From Leucocoprinus leucothites (Eukaryota; Basidiomycota; Agaricomycetes; Agaricales; Agaricaceae), in contig JAACJO010000009.1 in NCBI GenBank assembly GCA_013368445.1, forward strand, positions 682,001-746,000: a DNA stretch of 64,000 bases. The letters run 5' to 3'. The notes under the pieces were generated by a model. It was given only the letters and a program-made list of their open reading frames with translations, was not told where the DNA came from and searched no databases. Positions 23,082 through 35,285 of this stretch are shown one piece after another. Each line of letters starts with the position of its first letter. Position 1 is the stretch's first letter. Position numbers and translations under genes: made by a program.

Positions 23082-26007
23082 ATTCAGCTACCTTACAATA
23101 CATCGAAGATGAGGTCTACGCACAGCAACTTGACCCGATGAGCCTTGCAGATGCATTATTTGGGGCGTATAGGGACATCTTTGATAAGCATAATCGAACT
23201 GTTTTTCTGGTCTGGGAAGAGGTGGACAAGCGGAAGAGGTGCGAAGACTGGCCGGGTTATATAGTTATTTCATGCTGTTCCATTTAGGGCAGAATGAAAT
23301 CCGTCTTTGGCCTGTTTAAATCCCTGCCGACCCGTCAGGGAACTGCTCGATCACCCGTGGGATATCTTCCCTGATAATTTGTTTTCCAGGCGGGTTGCCG
23401 AGTAGAACTGGGAGTGAAAGGGATCAGACACCTCGAGTTTGGCCCAGCGTTCCGATACACGCACAAGAGGAACTGTTAGCGAAAGAAATGCGTAGGGAGC
23501 CCGATAAATGTAAGCGCCTCGTGTTGGGATAATATCGATCTTTACGCGGTTCTTCTCTTTAGTGGTGCATCACCTTCCAGACATATCGAAATAAAGCCAT
23601 CTCCTGATCCGTGTAGGCCTGTGGTGGAGTTTGAGAGGGCATGAGGTAGCAAAAAAAGGGAATATCGACATCAGTGTATTAAATGGAGAAAGGCGAGAGT
23701 GAAAGGTACCTTAAACAGCCGATTGATCGAAGTTGTAGAGTCTGCCCGCGATTGGCGTCTTGGATACTCATCTATGGACGTGAGGAAGGGGTTATTCTTC
23801 AGCGAGCAATGTGAAAAGCAAGTGGAAATGGTATGCTTGCCCATCACCAGGGCAACAGGGGCCAGGCTCACTAGCATGTATGCTAAAAAGTGACAGCAAC
23901 GGCTGCAAGGGTTGGAATGCCGCGACGCAGCCGATGGCCGGCTGGTTAAAAGTTCGTTTGCCCAGTATAACACTGCCGTTTGCCGAGGGAGCCTCAAGAT
24001 ACAATTAGGAGTGATTCGACTTGTCGAACAGATGATGGAACCCTCAGCCTGGTGGAATAGGTACTTCGTGTCAACGACAAGAAAATAAGTCGACGAAACT
24101 GTTACCCAAAGGCTGGGTGAAGTTTCTCAGGGTGATTTTGAATGAGAAGTTCGCAGGTGTGTATCTGTGTCCTCGAGATTGTTATACTACCGTGCTTCGA
24201 AAACATCTGGGGCTGGATTGAATAAGAAAACGGTGTAAATCACCTTCCGTTCAACGTATGGTTGACGAAGTTAGCGTGGGAAATCTCAGATGTAGCAAAT
24301 TAATCTCCAGCCAGGTAATCACGTCTTCAGTTTTCAATAGCTCTTAATCAAGACATCCCATGGTTCCAGTCGAAAAACGAGGACCATTTTAATTTCCCCT
24401 TTATTTTGAATACGACCCTTTCGTCGAAAGCGGGTAAAATCCTTACTTTTCAGTCCAGTGATTACGCCGTTGGCTCGCATAAGCGCCGGCTCTCAACCAC
24501 TGAAGGGAGCAAGTAAACAAATCGCATGTAATAGTAATCCTTGGGTCAAGCGTCAGGCGTTCGGTAGTTCGGCTTCTGTCGTCTGTGTCCCCGGTGAGCA
24601 GGTATGTTCGACGGCCATCCTGGGACCATATTGACGTTCATTCCTTTACATACTTGCAGATTTTTCCTGATATTGACCGCCTTGGCCGGGACTCTTTGTG
24701 TCTAAATGTGAACGCATGAGCATTCTGTGCCTTGTACATTCGTCTAGAACTTTCGATTGTCATATCACTGAACTTCCGCCAGCGGCGCTTTCTGGGCGTC
24801 TCAACAGAATTCTGCAATTGGCAGTGACAGTCCTTGAGCTGTGTTTGGCTATCATAATTAAGGACGAACAATAGAAGCTTCTTAGCCAGAAGTACTGGAT
24901 GTTCTCTATCACAAATAGCGGACTCTCACTCTCACCAACGTCATTCTGTTGTATGTGCTGATTGCTGTTCCAATAGAAATCACAACACCTCTTGTTCTAA
25001 TGTATATGGTGAACTCAACTGTGGACCAAATGCCTGGCTCGCACCAGCTCAAGTAGGTAACTCAGGGTGTTAATATGAAAGGTTGAAAACCCGTTTTTGT
25101 TGGTTCATTCCGTCCTACAGGATCTTGAGCTAATCTTGATCCACCCTACATTTAATTAAAAAGCCGCTCGGGTTCCCAGTGTGGAAACTCTCAGAGTGAA
25201 GACCCCCCTTTATCTCATCAAACAAGAACCAAGGAGGCTGAGCGCTGAGGAACGCTCGTGACGAAATGAATGATTTCATGGATGATCAACATGGCAATGG
25301 CGGCTCGGCAGCACCCACAATATCGCTCTAAGTAATCCAGAGGGAAGGCGTTCTGAGGAGTTCCGGTGGGAGTGGATTTTTGGTCCGAAGGTCATGAAAA
25401 CTTGAATCACGTGTATCTATAATTGGAATCGCGTATATACAGTTGTGGACACACATGTAACCTTACTATCTACTTCGACGATCTTTTGATGCGCTCTCCT
25501 AGTAGGCTCTCCTATTCCACATGACCTCGCCGCCCAGTGCTTATCTTTCTAATAGGGTTACCTCCTCTGAAACCTTCCAGGTACCGGTACTTTACACCAT
25601 ATGGACTCACATAGGACCCCCGAGTGAAGTTCTACACAACTTTGTGGAGGCATCTGGTTTTGCACCAGGCTGGAATGAAAAGTATAAATAGAAAAATTGC
25701 ACTACTGAGATTTGCACTCGCGATAAACTAGACCACTATCCGAGTCTGTCCAACCAGGATCTGCCGGCTTCAGGTGAAGATGTCAAGGACGTCTTCAGGC
25801 ATTCAGGTCACTTGGGGGCTCATTACGCAGGCATCTCGCGAGTCTGACTGATATTCCAATCCAATCCAAATAGTTAGATCCAATAAGTATAACGACTGAG
25901 TATTTGGAGACACGTAAAGACAGTATTCGAAAGGAACGACAAGAAAAATTGTTAATGTACACCAATTATCCTAGGAGAGAGATGATAAAAAGAATGTTGA
26001 TGGCCCC
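23082..26007. other. Long intergenic region, no gene supported
   Basis: About 2.9 kb with only short frames (maximum about 108 codons) and no motif. I looked for terminal repeats, poly-A tails, reverse-transcriptase or transposase motifs and found none. Confidence 0.55.
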
Positions 26008-28208
26008 CTACTCAATTTCGACTGAGTTATAGATCAGTTGTTCTTTCTCAGGTGATCGCACAGTCAGCGTGCAGTCAAAAGGAACAGGATGCCTAAATCC
26101 TAGAATGAGCTGTTGTCGGAGGGCATGTTGTCAAGTGACTCACGAGACAAAGCCCGAGGTTACGTCGTCGCTCATTGGTATAGCGTAACCCATTTTATCT
26201 TTCTTCAGCTTTGGCTTTATATCGTAAACAGCGAGCGTCGAAGCGACCATGCTAAACAAGGCGTCTTTGGAGAACCATTGGCCAGGACATATTCTATTCA
26301 AATTCAGAAATGTCAAGCAAATTTGAACAATCATCAAACAAGTAAACTGTACCTGCGGCCGAAACCGAATGAGCCCAAAGAAGTGCTTAATGATGCATCG
26401 GGGTCGAATTTTCCATCTCGGATATATCGCTCAGGCATGAACCTCGAGGGTTCTGATACAGCTTGAGGATCATGCAAGATAGACCTGTGTTTTTGAGACT
26501 CTGTGTCAGTACGCCAGCCAGGTTGCAAGAGAAGCATAAACCATACCAGGAATTACCCAAGACCAAAGTGCCTTTAGGGATGAAATAGCCCTCATACTCA
26601 TCGTCCTCGGTCAGGACATGAGGGACACCTACGAAACCCTGGATTCAGAAGGATGCTTATTGATCGGATGAGACGACGACTGACCTAGAGGAGCAACAAT
26701 CTGCCACCGGAGGCATTCCTCTACAACGGCAGCGACATACGGAAGTTTCAGACGGTCGGCGAAAGTAGGGAGCGCGCCCGTCGTTGATAGGACTTCATCC
26801 AGCTCCGCTTGTGCTATACGTTGGACCTCCGGATGTAGGCACATGGCGACAAAGAAGGATTCTAAGGAACAAACGGTCTGGGGTAGGCAATTATTGCGGC
26901 GTTAGGACTCGTGGCCTGCAAAAAGGGGCAGGGTCCGTACCGTATCAGAACCACCTATCGAGAAGATCATCAGAAACCGATTGGGCAGGGATATTGGGCG
27001 ATGGTGCCCGCTCACCTAAGTAAGCTGTCGCGGTAACATTTCGCGCGACATCTTCTTTGAACTGCTTCTTTTCCCCTTCGTCGGCTTGCATGTCCAGCAA
27101 TAATTGGGTCGCAATTGAATTATCGACCTCGCCTTTGTACTATTTACGAACGAGAAAATATATGAGTGCTATCACACCAACAGGACCTGTGGAGCTACTT
27201 ACCAACCGGGCTTTAACTTCCTCAAATGGCCTGACAAGAAAGATATCCCTCGTTTTCTTCCAAACTTCGGCCTGGCGCTTCCACCCAGCGCCAGGAAACC
27301 ACTTAGGAACGTATTTGAGGGCAGGGAACACATCCACTAGAAATGCTCCAGGAACGGCGGCCTCGTTCAAGCCATCCATGGCTTCTTCGGCGATCTTAAT
27401 GTAAGGGTCATTGGCATCCGAGACGCGGATGCCGTAGGAGACACCCATGATGAGCGCGGCGAAGGTTCTATCGGAAATGAAAGGGTGTTCATTCAGGGAA
27501 TGCAAGGGACACGCGATGGAGGGTGCTTACAGTCGGATATTCGGAATGAGATTCGCAGATGCATTGGGCTGGAGCATGCGCAGAAGAAAGGCTCGAGCTT
27601 CACGAAGCTGAATGTCTTGGTAATTCTGAACTGCAATGTGATTGAAGTGCTTCGTGAGAGCTTTTCGGTGCTCGCGCCATTCCTGATCGTAGTTCATAAA
27701 GCCAATAGACCATCCATAGTCCATTCTAAGAAAGGCCATATTCGAATTTGATAATTGTAAAAATCGAGGTTGAAACGTACACTTCACAAATCATGGGCAA
27801 CCTTGGACGATCGGAGTATTTGTCTGATCGTTTCACTAGTAGGTCTTGAATCACTTTATGAGAATTGAGGACGAGAAAATTCTTGTTCAATACAGTGAAG
27901 TATACAAAATCGCTCGCTAGTACCCACAGCCGTGAGGAACACAGAAGACGATGGACACGAAATAGAAGGTGCTTACCGTGTTCCTTGGACCATTCGTTAT
28001 AAACCACCCAAGGTTTAATCATAGGCATCTCCAGTAAGCTTCCAATGATTGGAAGACCCTTGGGACCAGGCGGGGTTGGCAGGCCTTTAGGATTGCGTCG
28101 CCTCCATCGTCGTTTTCCGTTCCAGAGGGCGAGGAAGTAAACAGAACAGAGCGCGACACCTAACGATGTGATCCCTTCTAGCAAGGTTATATGGCTGCTC
28201 CTATCCAT
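26008..28208 (-). CDS. Cytochrome P450 no. 1, microsomal monooxygenase
   Basis: Eleven exons on the minus strand (28208-27977, 27916-27781, 27725-27531, 27467-27203, 27139-27016, 26954-26941, 26877-26685, 26628-26547, 26484-26353, 26293-26144, 26092-26008) give 535 residues. An N-terminal membrane anchor (ITSLGVALCSVYFLALW) is followed by the Pro hinge PTPPGPKGLPIIG. Further on are WREHRK (helix C), GGSDTT around 318-323 (oxygen-activation motif in helix I, encoded by a 14-nt exon plus its neighbour), EECLRW (E-x-x-R), MPERY, and heme loop [10 protein letters not shown] with the ligand Cys at about 460. The layout is that of basidiomycete P450s annotated as O-methylsterigmatocystin oxidoreductase-like (CYP64/CYP5144-type); the subfamily and substrate cannot be told here. 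It differs from P450s no. 2 and 3 by an extra intron splitting the heme loop and by a diverged sequence. Confidence 0.9.
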
Positions 28209-28271
28209 GGCTGGGGCGGTAAGCCAGCAAACGAGTGGGGTGACCGCGTCGCGGGGAGAAAGTCAGACGGA

Positions 28272-28304
28272 GGGGAAACTGGGGGAAACTGGGGAAACTG
28301 GGAA
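28272..28304. repeat. Short tandem repeat (ggggaaact)n
   Basis: Three near-perfect copies of a 10-11 nt unit, lying in the 5' leader region of P450 no. 1 between its TATA box and ATG. Confidence 0.7.
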
Positions 28305-28337
28305 AGGGCTAAACTTATTCGGAAGCTACTCCGTTGG

Positions 28338-28344
28338 TTATATA
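28338..28344 (-). promoter_or_regulatory. TATA box of P450 no. 1
   Basis: TATATAA on the minus strand, about 130 nt upstream of the ATG at 28208. Confidence 0.5.
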
Positions 28345-30681
28345 TGAACCCTGCACCGCTAACATTCCATCCTAGCCGCTCGTTCTCCACGAGGGGGGTT
28401 TGTAGCAATTTGCGTGTTCGTAAAATTGCATTCGAATACTAACTTTATGAAAAGTAGCCAAATGAAGCATTCCTCCCCTGATGGCAGATCAATGTGACCA
28501 CGGGGACCGAATTCGGAATCTTGCGTTGCGGCTGTCCACTTTCAATCCATTACTACACCTTTCCTCACAAGGCCAAGCTTGAAATGCCAATACCATACCG
28601 GTCCTTTCCCGAAGCTCAAACGTTAAGCACCAATAAACTGGCTCAATGGTTTCCAACTTAGGCTCTGAAACTGAGACTTGATGTCGACTAGCCGGTGAAG
28701 GGCTCCAGTGGAGCACACTCACGATACTTACGCCCAATCGTCCCAAGCCCATTGGGAGAAACTTTCAGAAGAAACGGCTATTTACAGACGAAACAACGAG
28801 TTTTTCCCCGTCAAAACTCAGCGGCTTGATACAGCTGGCCACGAGGCTGCGAAGCCACTTGTGCAATCATCAGCGGCCCCTTTTTCGTAGGACTTATCAA
28901 TCGAGGGGAGCAGGGGTGACTGCGCCCGTGGCTTCTGTCCTTTATTAATCGAGTAAAGCAGGGAGGTGAGCGTGCCTTATGTCAAATTTTCCGCTTTCCT
29001 GGACCACGGCGTACGCTGGAGCTTAAATATCTCCACTTTGCGGGTATAACGTGCTGACCCCAGAACTTGAAGTTTCATGCATGGACCTGATCCGTTGAAT
29101 TGAGCGTGTGGTTTTACTACCGCACTTGGTCAGACAAATTCATAACCACAAAACTCGGTGCTACCCCAAAATCACACACTCAGAGCTTTGCCTCCAATTG
29201 GAAGCTCCATTGGGCACAAACGGCGGACATTTGGTTTACACACTCGCTATCATGACTAGAGAGCTCTATATATGTAGATCCTTGTTTGCCAGACTCGTCG
29301 GGTAATTTTTACGCTTCTCGTGTTCTCGTTGCCAAGATCACGCCACACGGGGAAGAGCGAGCTCACAGGATTGTGCGTCCCTCACATTGGGGAGGCGATC
29401 GGTAGAACGCGGCGACATCACATCATCTGAACGTCGAAACGAGCCGCCACCGTCATTACACTTGAAGCGTACATGTCAGGCGAATTGTCAGTCGAGCATT
29501 ATAGTATGAACCGACACAATCGCGGGCGAGGAACAGCATATGCGGGGATCTCGCCCCAATGGCGTCATCCTGCCATGAATATATGGCCAGCATATTATAT
29601 TGGCATGCTATTTAAAAAAAGGCTCCCCAAATCCATTGCTATTCATCGCGTCCACGGTCCGAATACATACCTGTTACAAACTAGAATGCCGGGTTTGGGT
29701 TAGAACCGTCTTGTATTCGAATTGGGAGTCAGCAAAGGTGGCCTAACACCGGGTTGCCAATTGACAGTGGTGTCACTAATGCTCAGAATATAGAATTATA
29801 ACCCGAAATCCATATTGTTAGCAGTGTTTGGGGGGGATCGTTTGTGCCTTGTCAGCACCAATGGAGATTAGCAGTATATGTAACTCCTAAAATAAAGCCG
29901 TGTGCACACGAACTCGATGAGATGCAACTGGAGTTGTCACCGCTCAAGATGATGCAGCTAGAAGATGCACCAACTGCTTCGAATCGAATGTCCAGGCACA
30001 CGAACGCCACTGCCATCTGGCAATGATGACTAGAAAAAAAAACTACAGATTTTCTCCATACCACAAACTCAGCATCCCGAAAGAGCGACGACCGGGTGAA
30101 AAGAGCCCCTGTCGGAGGCCAAAGTGGCCGCCGAGCTGGATAACGCAACCCCAGAGCATTCTGTTAACGACACGGCTGACACACCTGGAAACCATACAGT
30201 CGAGGAGTTTGGTTGGCTAAAAGTTACCCAGGTTTAGCCGCGCGTTTCTGGGATTTAGTGAACGCCGGCCAGAGGCTTGTGTGAGGATTACGTCGTGCTC
30301 AAACCAGCTTCTGAGTTACACCTGGTTTGAGGCTGGGGCGTTCAAATTTGCCGGGGATATCATGGGATATCGCCGTGATGGGAGTCATCATACGAAGGGT
30401 AAACCACTACATACCACATTGGTCCACACCCATCCTTGCGCGTCATACTCATCCCTCGTCAGTCACTGTACTATGCTTGAATTTCGTGCCTTTCACAGTC
30501 ATCTCCATCTTGGCCTTGACAATAGATGTCATTAATTTCATGACTACATCCAGGGACCTTCGGCATTTGGAAATTAACACGTATCGCAATGCAATGAGGC
30601 CTGATTATTATCTCCCTTCTAAAAGACCTTCGCATCCGCATCCGAGCTGTCTTGGTTGCTTGTCTTCTCTCTCCTCCCAAC
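28345..30681. other. Divergent intergenic region, no gene supported
   Basis: Between the divergent P450 no. 1 and DUF4246 genes. The open frame at 30327-30681 is upstream of the chosen DUF4246 start and in another frame. No motif seen in the rest. Confidence 0.6.
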
Positions 30682-32902
30682 ATGCCCTTCATACCCAGTC
30701 CACCTCCCCTTCCTGGCTTCGGATTGCCGCTCTCACGTGTCCCACTGGACAAAACCTCTGGGCAGCCTCTATTCCCCTCAGCTTTAGATCCAGACTTATC
30801 AGAATCCAACCATCGTGCTCGGTGAGTTTGGTTCACGGAGCATTCACATTTGATGTCTTATTAACGATCAATGGCGGTTATTTGTGTGTCAGGCTGCCGG
30901 CTTTTACGCTTCGCGAGCTGGAGATGGTTAACTTGATGAACATTGTAACAGACAAACCAGACTGGGAAGTGAAAGTAAGTTTTCCTGGCTAAACATGCGA
31001 CCTTATGTTCTCAAAATTGAATTAGGTATTCGATGAATCGATTGTAGAAAAGTGGAAGGAAGAAGCTGGCGTAGGGGAAGACGAAGATGAAGATGGTGAT
31101 AGTGAAACCATGGCAGCAAAAGGCGGAGAGGGAGGAGCGGAAGATAGCGGTGATGGAGGAAAAAGCAAGGCAGAAGATGTTGCAGAAGAAGGGGCCGAAA
31201 ATGAAGTCGTGAAAAACGGTAATGAAGACACAAATCAAGAAGAAAACGGAGACAATGGTGGTGATGACGATGCTGACGGGGACGATGACAACAGCGACGA
31301 CGATGAGGGAGAGGCACCGAGCTTTACCGAGAAGATGTTCCAGTATTGCATTGATGAACTCCGGTACAAAGCAGAATTATACAAAAAATCCGGTTTTGTG
31401 AGGGTTTTCACCGCGGATGTCGTCAAGTCGGACACCGCCATCACTTCCGACCTTCAAGAAGCGCTGAAAGCGGTGGTCGCGCCATTGGAGAACGTCCCAC
31501 AGAACAGGAAAGACTGGCACCCTGGCTCCAACGAACAAGTCCTTGACCTCGTCCATCCTTCCCTCTTTCCGTTGGTCTACGGATTATCTAGAATCCTACC
31601 AAACTCGATCACGTCCCTCGACGATTACATCACCCAATGTGGCGCGGGTGAGGTGATTCCGTCTCAGGATAATGTCGATAGTGCCTATAGCAAAAAGTTC
31701 CAGTGGCTCCCTTGTGATGTGGACATCTCGGGAGACACACCCAAGTAAGATTTCCTTCGATATCGTTCGTATGATCCCCTGGAATAATTGATTCTACCGT
31801 AAACAGGATACTCAGCTATATCAACAACCTGCGACCAAAAGAGCATCCAGCGCTTTACCAGGTCATCGAGAAAATCTTAGCAAAGGTCATCCCTCTCTGG
31901 AATGCTACTTTGAGTCCCTTGCGGGAGGACAAGTTCCCTGAGAGAATCACCTACTCGTGTGCTGAGTATGATGACTCCGCTTGGGAGAAGTATCTTGAGG
32001 AAAACGGACCCAAGCAAGGTGATGAAGAGGGCGATGATGATTTTGAAGATCGTCAAAATGACTGGGAAACAGACCACAAACATTCGTTCTATATTCATCC
32101 TGACGTTGAAAGGGACTTCTCGCCACAACCTGTCCAGAAAGTTGATTTAAAGATGGATTTCTCAAGCACGGGATTACAAGTCATAGTCAAACTAGCGAAC
32201 ATCCATCTCACTCCCGAGAAGTCCGAATACGCAGGAGGAACATGGCACATTGAAGGCCAACTTGTAAGTCTACATCAACGCTCTATTCTTCGGCAAAAAA
32301 TGATGGAGTATTATCCAGAACGAGCACATATGCGCCACAGCAATTTATTACTACGATGTTGAAAACATTTCTTCTACCTACCTTCACTTCCGCTCAGCCG
32401 TCAATAGCGATCACATTCAATATGAAGTTTCCTATGACCAGAATGACAACGACTGGCTCAGAGACATCTACGGCCTGACAAACTGGGAGTCTTGTGTCCA
32501 AGATCTTGGGGCGTCGAAGCTCGTGAAGGCCGACTTGTCACTTTCCCAAATATCCTTCAACATCAAGTTCGCCCATTCCATCTTGCAGACCCAACGAAGC
32601 CTGGACACCGTAAAATCCTCGCGTTTTTCCTCGTCGATCCAAACACCAAGATCATATCGACCGCTAACGTGCCATGTCAGAGACGTGATTGGTGGGCGGA
32701 GATGGTCCTGAAATCCAATGTTCTGCAAAAACTGCCCCCCGAGTTGAGAGATCTGGTGGTCAAGGATTCCGACGCGTTCCCGATCGATTTGGACCGTGCT
32801 AAGGAACTGAGAGAGGAGTTGATGGAGGAGAGGAAGGAATATGTGATTGGGTACCAAGAACATAATTTCAAGAGCGTCTCGATTTCTCTTTGCGAACACT
32901 AG
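30682..32902 (+). CDS. DUF4246 protein, reading frame broken by one nucleotide
   Basis: Five exons (30682-30821, 30893-30974, 31026-31744, 31807-32263, 32319-32902). The start at 30682 gives the family-typical MPFIPSPPPLPGFGLPLS. Further marks are LTLRELEMVNLMN-type sequence (FTLRELEMVNLMNIVTDKP), YIDELRYKA-like CIDELRYKA, a KIHLTPEKPEY-like NIHLTPEKSEYAGGTWHIEG, a Tyr-rich YYYDVENI, then GRLVTFPNILQHQVRPF, ADPTKPGHRKILAFFLVDP and the terminal SLCEH. Between QDLG and EAREGRL the frame moves by one: two bases (GC, near 32513-32514) stand where a codon is expected. Without the shift a foreign tail would end at 32711; with one base added the product is about 660 residues. Exon 3 carries a long acidic insert (EDEDEDGDSE ... 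DDDADGDDDNSDDDEGE). DUF4246 has a double-stranded beta-helix look, and a dioxygenase-like role has been suggested for it; that is not shown here. Confidence 0.85.
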
Positions 32903-33215
32903 ATGGCCTAATGATCATAGCAGTAATATCAGGGTTGACTTAAACGCGTCAATGAACAAGAATGAACCTCACAAACCCTCCGTCAGAAGGAAACGAATTA
33001 TTGCTGTGATCTAAGGGTCGAGGAATACTGAGCATTCTCCCAGCTTCTAAGTGTTACTCAGAAAGCTAGCTGATAGATGAGCTTGTTGAAACTACTTTGT
33101 GGCAGGTACATATAAGAGTACGGGCTATTCTGCGATCCGGTTCCCGCCGGACAGTGCACTAAAGCTCGCAACTCCTGGATTTTCTACCGTCTGCTTCCGC
33201 TGTACTCCAACGCGT
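32903..33215. other. Convergent intergenic region
   Basis: Nothing seen beyond the 3' flanks of the two facing genes. Confidence 0.65.
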
Positions 33216-33672
33216 TCAAGCCTGGGGGCACCACACCGTGAATTGATCGGACTGGGCAAGAATTGCTTTTGCTGTTTCATTGTTGATGAAATCCACGCGA
33301 TATATATTGCTCGAGGAGAGCTTTGGGACGCGAATCTCGATGGAACGAATGTCGCGTGGAACTCTGCGGGCGACCATAACGGCCGCGGTCTAAGAGTAAT
33401 ATAGAATGAGCACGAGATATTGTTCATAATGTTGAGTACACTCGCCTGGTCGGTCAGCTCGACTGAGAACTCAGCCTGGTCCGTGATGACGAAGTCCCAG
33501 GAAATGCTAGGAACTTTCTAAGCTAACCGCTCCCCTACGTACGAAGCGTAAGGAAAAATTACGATTGCAATTCCCCACACTTCCACACATTGCCAGTGTG
33601 GGGCGCTTTGACGAAATACCCAAGGGCGGAAGAGACGAGTGAAAGAGCAGCGAGAGTGGCAGAGAAGCGCAT
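33216..33672 (-). CDS. Small secreted protein with a single KRE9/KNH-type domain
   Basis: Three exons on the minus strand (33672-33563, 33506-33446, 33389-33216) give 114 residues. The signal peptide is MRFSATLAALSLVSSALG; then FVKAPHTGNVWKCGELQSIS, the Trp/Cys-containing first strand pattern of the Ser-Thr-rich GPI-anchored / Kre9-Knh1 family. WDFVITDQAEFSVELTDQ follows, and near the end VPKLSSSNIYRVDFINNE with AILAQSDQF, the other two landmarks of that domain. Family members usually continue into a Ser/Thr-rich stalk and GPI signal; this one stops right after the domain, so it should be released or held non-covalently in the wall. Intron 2 uses a GC donor (CAG|GCGAGT), the only choice that keeps frame. 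In yeast the family aids beta-1,6-glucan assembly; a role here is inferred. Confidence 0.72.
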
Positions 33673-33753
33673 TTCGGAGCTGCTAGGATGAACGAGAAAA
33701 TACAACGCAGTAGGAGAAGAAGAAAAACTGTCCTCCAGGGTGAGCTGGAGCCG

Positions 33754-33760
33754 ATTTATA
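33754..33760 (-). promoter_or_regulatory. TATA box of the KRE9/KNH-type gene
   Basis: TATAAAT on the minus strand, about 85 nt upstream of the ATG at 33672. Confidence 0.5.
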
Positions 33761-34337
33761 TGAGGGCAAAGTCTCAAACGTGATTCACCGACGTCACAAA
33801 GAGGTGGACGACTGGGTATATGCGCTCTATTCTTGCTTGTGGAACTGGCGTCATCGATCCAGCAACTCATGCGACATAGATAATGCAGAGATGGTCGACT
33901 CGAAACCTCTTTTAAGGATCACGAGAGAAAGATTGGGTGAGTGAACGTCTATTAAATGGAAAAAACCATGAATCCAGGTATCATACAGGAATCCGCTGTG
34001 TGAATGAAGGTTTGGACCCACAATATCAAACAGAGATCTGATCAAGCTGCAATCTTGCTCCGCCAAAATCAGATATGGAAGTCCATCGGACATTGATGAA
34101 AATGCAGTGTTCATTGAATGATGATGAGTTTTGATGACGCAAGGCCGACGTAATTAGTAGAGGTAGCATGCGGACGATTTGCATACGAGGTGCATTGGAC
34201 CACCTCGGTGTATGGTACTCAACTGCCCTCCTCAGGCTCTGTGTTCGCATAATATACTGAATATTCCGAGATTATATACAAGTACATACTTCAAACGCGA
34301 ACAGGTCAAATGACTGCCCGTGGGCATATTTGTGAAC
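33761..34337. other. Intergenic, no gene supported
   Basis: Short minus-strand frames only; no motif seen. Confidence 0.6.
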
Positions 34338-35285
34338 CTAATCGTAGAATACTAGAGCTCTCAGTTCAATCGACTCCCTAAACGGAGCACCTGCTGGTGT
34401 CGTGGGGTCTTGGAACCCGGTATGAGGGGTGAAACGGGCAACACTCCCGTCTTCTATCGAGTCGAAGCTGCGACACAAGCTGAGTGAGCATTTCGGTCCC
34501 TCGAAACAAAGTATATCATACCATTTGATCATGACAACTTCGTCTGGCGTCATGCCACGCAGATACTTCCACTGGTGGTTTGGGTTATGCTTAACACCCA
34601 TCGTCTCGCCCTCACGATCAGGGTATACTAATGCGACAGGGAATGTATCCTGTTTAGCATCAACACTCCTATAGTCGCAGAGTGCCAGTGGCCAGTCCAG
34701 AGCCGGGTTACCAATTGGTCGCCAGAGGTTAACAATCTGGAATCTGCGACGGAGTAGGGCAGGTGCATCTGTAGGAGGAAGGTGTCGGTGCACTCGAGCG
34801 ATAGAAGACGCTGTTGTCTGGTCAACGTGAGCTTGTGCTACAGGCTGACGGCGGTCGGGAGCATCATCGAGTTCGCCTGGTCTGCGGAGGCGTCGAGCTG
34901 TATAGAGTACTTTAAGTAGGTGAACAAAATATGATCCGCAAAGGCACATACTATGATCGAAAAAGACGACACGCGACGCCCCAGTCAAATCTTTGATGAG
35001 CGCTTCACTCTCGGGATAATAATCCTCCAAGACCTTCTTGTCATCACGGAAATCCTTGAACGTAGTAGGCCGATGGGCATATTGGAAGCCAGCGTTGTCG
35101 AGAGTAAAGGTATGCTCCTTCCCACGGACATTCTCGATGAGAGCATCAAAGTCCTTTCGGATGATATTCTTGCGGCGGTCCCCAATAGTCGGGTCCGCAT
35201 TTATAGTTTGATAAGCGCGCTCTCCGTTGGGGGGAGGGAGCAGATATGTAATTGAAGCAGAGACGGCGTCGGGAGTAGTAGACAT
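34338..35285 (-). CDS. CmcJ/AsaB-like oxygenase (7-alpha-cephem-methoxylase P8-related), copy 1
   Basis: Three exons on the minus strand (35285-34952, 34897-34522, 34467-34338) give 279 residues. The family covers fungal and bacterial proteins related to CmcJ, AsaB and GA4 desaturase, thought to be Fe(II)-type oxidoreductases in secondary metabolism. Landmarks: ITYLLPPPNGERAYQ, NVRGKEHTFTLDNAGFQY, LTGASRVVFFDHT, RRLRRPGE, AHVDQT (the His-x-Asp pair expected to bind metal), FQIVNLWRPIGNPALDWPLA, HQWKYLRGMTPDE, and the terminal RESIELRALVFYD. Both introns are 54 nt and contain no in-frame stop, so unspliced RNA would also be translatable end to end. The neighbour at 35951-36911 is a close tandem paralogue with the same intron positions. 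Substrate unknown; no biosynthetic backbone enzyme lies nearby. Confidence 0.88.
   Translation of the reverse strand: MSTTPDAVSASITYLLPPPNGERAYQTINADPTIGDRRKNIIRKDFDALIENVRGKEHTFTLDNAGFQYAHRPTTFKDFRDDKKVLEDYYPESEALIKDLTGASRVVFFDHSMCLCGSYFVHLLKVLYTARRLRRPGELDDAPDRRQPVAQAHVDQTTASSIARVHRHLPPTDAPALLRRRFQIVNLWRPIGNPALDWPLALCDYRSVDAKQDTFPVALVYPDREGETMGVKHNPNHQWKYLRGMTPDEVVMIKWYDILCFEGPKCSLSLCRSFDSIEDGSVARFTPHTGFQDPTTPAGAPFRESIELRALVFYD

Noticed and set aside
23082..30681. Possible transposable elements in the long intergenic regions
   Set aside because: No terminal inverted or long terminal repeats, target-site duplications, or reverse-transcriptase, integrase or transposase motifs were found by eye.
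33559..33870. A 103-codon single-exon frame containing the KRE9/KNH signal peptide
   Set aside because: The upstream part is promoter DNA with a TATA box, and the frame ends inside intron 1; the three-exon model restores the whole domain.
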